Assembly (NCBI GenBank): GCA_036346205.1
Contig: JARFJB010000400.1
Span: 2,922,501-2,986,500 of the forward strand
DNA: 64,000 nt
Source: Vesta saturnalis
Lineage: Eukaryota; Arthropoda; Insecta; Coleoptera; Lampyridae
Reading direction: 5' to 3'
Numbering within the stretch: the stretch's first letter is position 1; each line of letters begins with the position of its first letter. Shown here piece after piece: positions 58,908-64,000 of the stretch. The position numbers and the translations under genes are program-made. A model generated the notes under the pieces. The model saw only the letters and a program-made list of their open reading frames with translations, was not told where the DNA came from and did no database searches.

Positions 58908-59271
58908 TCAGTTTTTATTAAAAGTGGTAAATGATCGGAGGCTATAGTGGTGCCAATGTAACAATAGGCGTCTAGGTATCTTTAAATAGGTGCGGAGCAT
59001 AGGATGTGGTCGACAATGAAGCGCCACTATGGCTGAAGTATGTGGGAGTGGTGTTATGAGTGCCCCATAATGGAAGTTGTAGAAGTAGATTGGATAATTG
59101 TATTCCGTTGGCGTTGTCACTCGAATCACCGAATTGGGTATGGCGAGCATTAAGGTCGCCTAGCAGGATTGCATTAGGGAGATTGGCAATTAATGTAAGG
59201 AGGTCGGCCGATAGCGTGTTGGCGAATTGGTTATTTCGAATCAGAATGTCCTTGTCTACGTGTTTAATCAC
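58908..59271 (-). pseudogene. Endonuclease-domain remnant of the jockey-type element
   Basis: AILLGDLNARHTQFGD (59,164-59,117 region) is the GDxNAxH block of the apurinic-like endonuclease. THNTTPTYFSHSGASLS follows; the conserved SxxDxxI end is shifted into another frame (SYAPHLF, YCHIGTTIASDHL). The first half of the domain is deleted. Confidence 0.7.
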
Positions 59272-59639
59272 GCAGGATAAGGACGATGGTTTAAGGGAGG
59301 TGGAGTTAGGTCTGGGGCCATAGAATTATAAAATGGTTTTTGTGTGGAGATGGAATTAGCAATGTTTCTGACGCAGTAGCGGCAGGAGGATGGTTTGAAT
59401 ACCGTGGATGCTGTCGCGGAAGAGGTGGAGGAACAGGATGTCGAAGCGGTACGTTGACGTGTCGGAGGAAAAGGGGGACGTGAAGAGGAAGAGGGTATAG
59501 TGCGGGTGGAGTTGGTAGTTGACGTAGCCGCGGCGGCATACATCTTAGCAATCGATATGACTGGTAGGGAGTAGGAAATCATGGGCTGGCAAGACGGGGA
59601 GGTGGGGTTAGTTAATGTTAGTGTAATGTTGGGGTTCAC
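59268..59639 (-). pseudogene. N-terminal part of jockey-type ORF1 (gag-like)
   Basis: Starts MNPNITLTLTNPTSPSCQPM, then a Pro/Ser/Thr-rich stretch as is usual at the N-terminus of jockey ORF1 proteins. It breaks off after about 120 residues without zinc knuckles and runs into the endonuclease remnant, marking an internal deletion. The assignment rests on position and composition. Confidence 0.45.
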
Positions 59640-59900
59640 AGCCGGAGTGCAGCCTCACACCCCGTGGGTTAAGGCTTTGTAACTGTGACCCCGATGTCTG
59701 AAATGTAGTATATTATAACGTACGTAAATTGATTCTCGGTCGGAGTTCACGAACCGAAGACCTTCAAAGGTCTCCTAATGCACCAGATAACGCCGTATGC
59801 TCCAGCAGTGACGTAGCGACCGGTACACCAGGGAGTCGCGGCAAAAAACTTTTCGCGAACAAAGTTGTAGTAGCTCTTTCACGTTTGCATGCGCGATCGG

Positions 59901-61110
59901 AACTGGACACCTGGTATAAGAATAACATTAAAGTATACATTGTTGACTCTCTGCTAATGAGACGGAAGTGAATTCGACCACATTTTGGGGAGAATTTGGT
60001 TATAAAATTGTTGTGGTGTGATAAGTGAATACACCATTTTTTTATCTTTATTATTGTAAATTGGTGGATTTAAATTTCCTATTAGTTCTCGTTAAGCCGG
60101 AAGCTGTATGAAATTTATTAACAATATTTGCATATTATATCATTCACATAGCATCAGTAGAATTAATAATCTTTACAATCAAGGCATAGAATCATACATT
60201 TGTAAAAATAATCGTAATGTTGTTCTAGTATATCTACTTATTTTCAAATAAAACAAGACCTAATTGGGACCTTTTCACCCTTATTTTCTTCTAAACGTAA
60301 AAGACTTGAAACGTCAAATTCGTGATCTAAAATACAAGGTTTTGTACATAAAGTATATGCAAAAGTATGTGGAGAGTACCTAAGCATGACCCGTATATAT
60401 CATTTTGTCACTCTAGAGTCACGATATCTGTTTATCTCAGAATTCCATTTCCATCTATCAAACTGACATTACCATCTTACATTTGCATCCCTAGCTTCAA
60501 ACCGTGGCATTATGCGGGATTGTTAATTAGAAAGTTAACTTAATTTAGCCAACACTAATAGACTTACTTAAAAGCAAACCTTGAGATTTATCATTTAAAT
60601 GTTGTAATTAATTATGTGTTAAATGAACAATATTAATAAAGCATTTGCTATAATTAATTTAATGAAATGTTTCATTGTAGGAGCGTTACATTGCTTCAAA
60701 TTGTACTAACAATATCATATTATGATAAAGTAATTTAACATTTATGGATTGTGTACCACAAGGAAATTACCTTTCATTGGCACCAGCTATTATTAAAAAA
60801 TGATGAATTAAAACACATTATCACTCACCGAAAGGTCACTACTATCTATACATCACGTATGTGTATGAAAATTTTTGTAAATAAAAATGATATGTCAAAA
60901 TTCCTTTACTATGTTTAAGTACATGTTAGAATAGTAACTGTGCTTGGAGAAATACATAATTCATTAGCAATTCTAATTTTAAAAGAATACATGATTCACG
61001 ATTACAAGCATATGGAAACAACTTTGATTGTAAAGACAGAATAAGATTTGGTTGCGATAACAAATGGACAACTATATCTAGTATTTCTTGATTATGTATG
61101 TACCGGGTAT
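59901..61110. other. Intergenic, nothing recognised
   Basis: AT-rich, no credible gene. Confidence 0.5.
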
Positions 61111-61111
61111 A

Positions 61112-61611
61112 TACCGGGTGACAACGGAAGTACTACCCAGACCCGCATTTTAAAACGGTTTTAGATAAAAATTTGAAATTTTGGTCGACGATTAGGTTGA
61201 ATAATATTCGTATTTTAAGCAAAACCACAAATGACAATATCTCCCGGTTTCACGGGAAATGATTGAAATTTTGCTATCTTGAATGGCAACCCTAGTATAT
61301 TTGTTCATATTTGAATTCTACGCGAAATGCTAAACTTTTTTTATGTAACATGTTCAATACCTAAACTTAATAGATTTTGATTTAGGGAACTCTAAAATTT
61401 AACCTATTTTAACATTTACTTGAATTTTTCAAAAAAACAAAGTGCACTACGGCCTAAACTAATTGTGCAATTTGTACTTCAACTCTAGGATGGCAGAATA
61501 AAAAAACTCAAGTTAAAAATTTTCAAAAATCAATATTTTCGATATAACGATTTGAAAATTTTCATCGATTTTTGTGTGAAATCGGTGTAACTTACAACCA
61601 TAAGACTTTCA
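61112..61611 (+). mobile_element. Possible end of a mariner-like element, interrupted by FB-D
   Basis: 'taccgggtgacaacggaagt' at about 61,112-61,131 has the TACxGGGTG form of a mariner-like terminus. The 480 bases after it look like a long terminal repeat with no gene. The partner end is not in the window. Confidence 0.3.
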
Positions 61612-62299
61612 AGTAGTACTGAGACACTTGCCCACTCCTTTTTTACGTCACAAGCCCCGCCCTTTGACTTTTTTATGTGCCCACGTGGGGACCGGATTTT
61701 CCACCCTTATTTTTACACGCTTACGTGTGAGACCGCATTTTCAACCCTTATTTTTATATACCTCGTGTGAGACCGGATTTTCAACCCTTATTTTTACACG
61801 CTTACGTGGGGACTGTATTTTCCACCCTTATTTTTACACGCTTACGTGCAGGACGTGTTTTTCTACCCTTATTTTATATACTCTCATGTGAGAGCGCATT
61901 TTCCACCCTTATTTTCGCACATCCACGTATGAGACCGGATTTTCAATCCTTATTTTTATATACCCTCGTGTGAGACCGCATTTTCAACCCTAATTTTTAC
62001 ACACCCTCGTGTGAGACCGTATCCTTTCTTTTCGAAGGCCCTTTTAACCCTAATTATTTTTACTCGCTTACGTAAAGGACCGTATTATCTTATTTTTATT
62101 ATTTCTTTTGGGATTAAACCTTATGGTGTATTAAGGACCTTTTTTTTTGACGTATAGGACTTTTTGTCGTCGCTAACTGTATTTGGGGTCAAGTCTTGGC
62201 TTGTATTTAGGGATGGGGTTGTATGTAGAGCTAGGGATAAGTCTTAGAGTTTGGTGCTGAGGCTGGAGCTAGGGTTGAACCAGGTCTTGGTTTAAAAAG

Positions 62300-63928
<1,629 letters not shown>

Positions 63929-64000
63929 TCTTCACAATCACAAGCACGGACACAAGCTCAAGCCCTCAAACGCAAAAACACTCAAACATACAAATACGAA

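Larger units (their letters stand above)
56228..59900 (-). mobile_element. Jockey-type non-LTR retrotransposon, internally deleted
   Basis: Minus-strand element. The 3' end is a simple tail, (TTTGAA)n-like, at 56,228-56,246, preceded by an untranslated region. ORF2 runs 58,897 to 56,726 in three frames, with endonuclease pieces at 59,271-58,908. The start of ORF1 is at 59,639-59,268. Most of ORF1 and the front of the endonuclease are missing. The 5' untranslated part probably reaches to about 59,900, but I could not fix the end or a target duplication. Confidence 0.8.

Overview
The window looks like intergenic, transposon-rich DNA of an insect nuclear genome. A beetle would fit, but that is inference from the transposon mix only. 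It is AT-rich and has no bacterial-style operons. It carries short GT-AG introns inside transposase genes, long dinucleotide microsatellites, and almost every recognisable protein is transposon-encoded. Protein families present are: several IS630/Tc1/mariner-type transposases with an insect helix-turn-helix N-terminus (DUF4817-like), one piggyBac, one other DDE transposase, Penelope-like retroelements (PLE), a jockey-type non-LTR element, and fragments of other non-LTR elements. I found no complete host gene. The best host candidates are two orphan exons (about 18.1 and 19.7 kb).

Layout. 1-697 is the right arm of a foldback (FB) element cut by the window edge (FB-A). 1.29-3.05 kb is a GT/GC-rich satellite. 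4.2-9.14 kb is a PLE district: two copies in inverted orientation, each carrying the same tRNA-like gene, and ends of two PLE types, with (TA)n and (CA)n tracts between. 10.24-17.3 kb is a stack: three different mariner-like elements abut at shared TA dinucleotides inside the centre of a short palindromic element. 17.3-21.9 kb is mostly unassigned, with candidate exons. 21.87-23.84 kb is a piggyBac element with TTAA flanks. 24.4-28.7 kb is a DDE transposase gene split by a 3-kb foldback element (FB-B). 28.98-30.96 kb is another mariner-like element whose transposase has a 59-nt intron.

35,740-50,055 is a 14.3-kb foldback element (FB-C) made of two arms of 5.6 and 7.3 kb around a 1.4-kb loop. 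It has a perfect 6-bp target duplication and AGTAG...CTACT ends. Its arms are arrays of short sub-repeats and also carry small unidentified ORFs. 51.2-54.35 kb holds a non-LTR fragment and a probable further FB relative (FB-E). 54.42-56.23 kb is a fifth mariner-like element, followed directly by a decayed jockey element (56.23-59.9 kb, minus strand). 61,612 to the window end is the left part of another FB element (FB-D), with a (CT)n tract near the edge.

The point of most interest is the foldback family. Members differ greatly in size and content, but they begin with AGTAG and the two complete ones make 6-bp target duplications. In FB-B, removing the element and one target copy restores the reading frame of the interrupted transposase. 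Six-base duplications and AG termini are the established signature of Polinton/Maverick elements, so I infer (not proven) that these are non-autonomous elements moved by a Polinton-type integrase. No Polinton gene is visible here.
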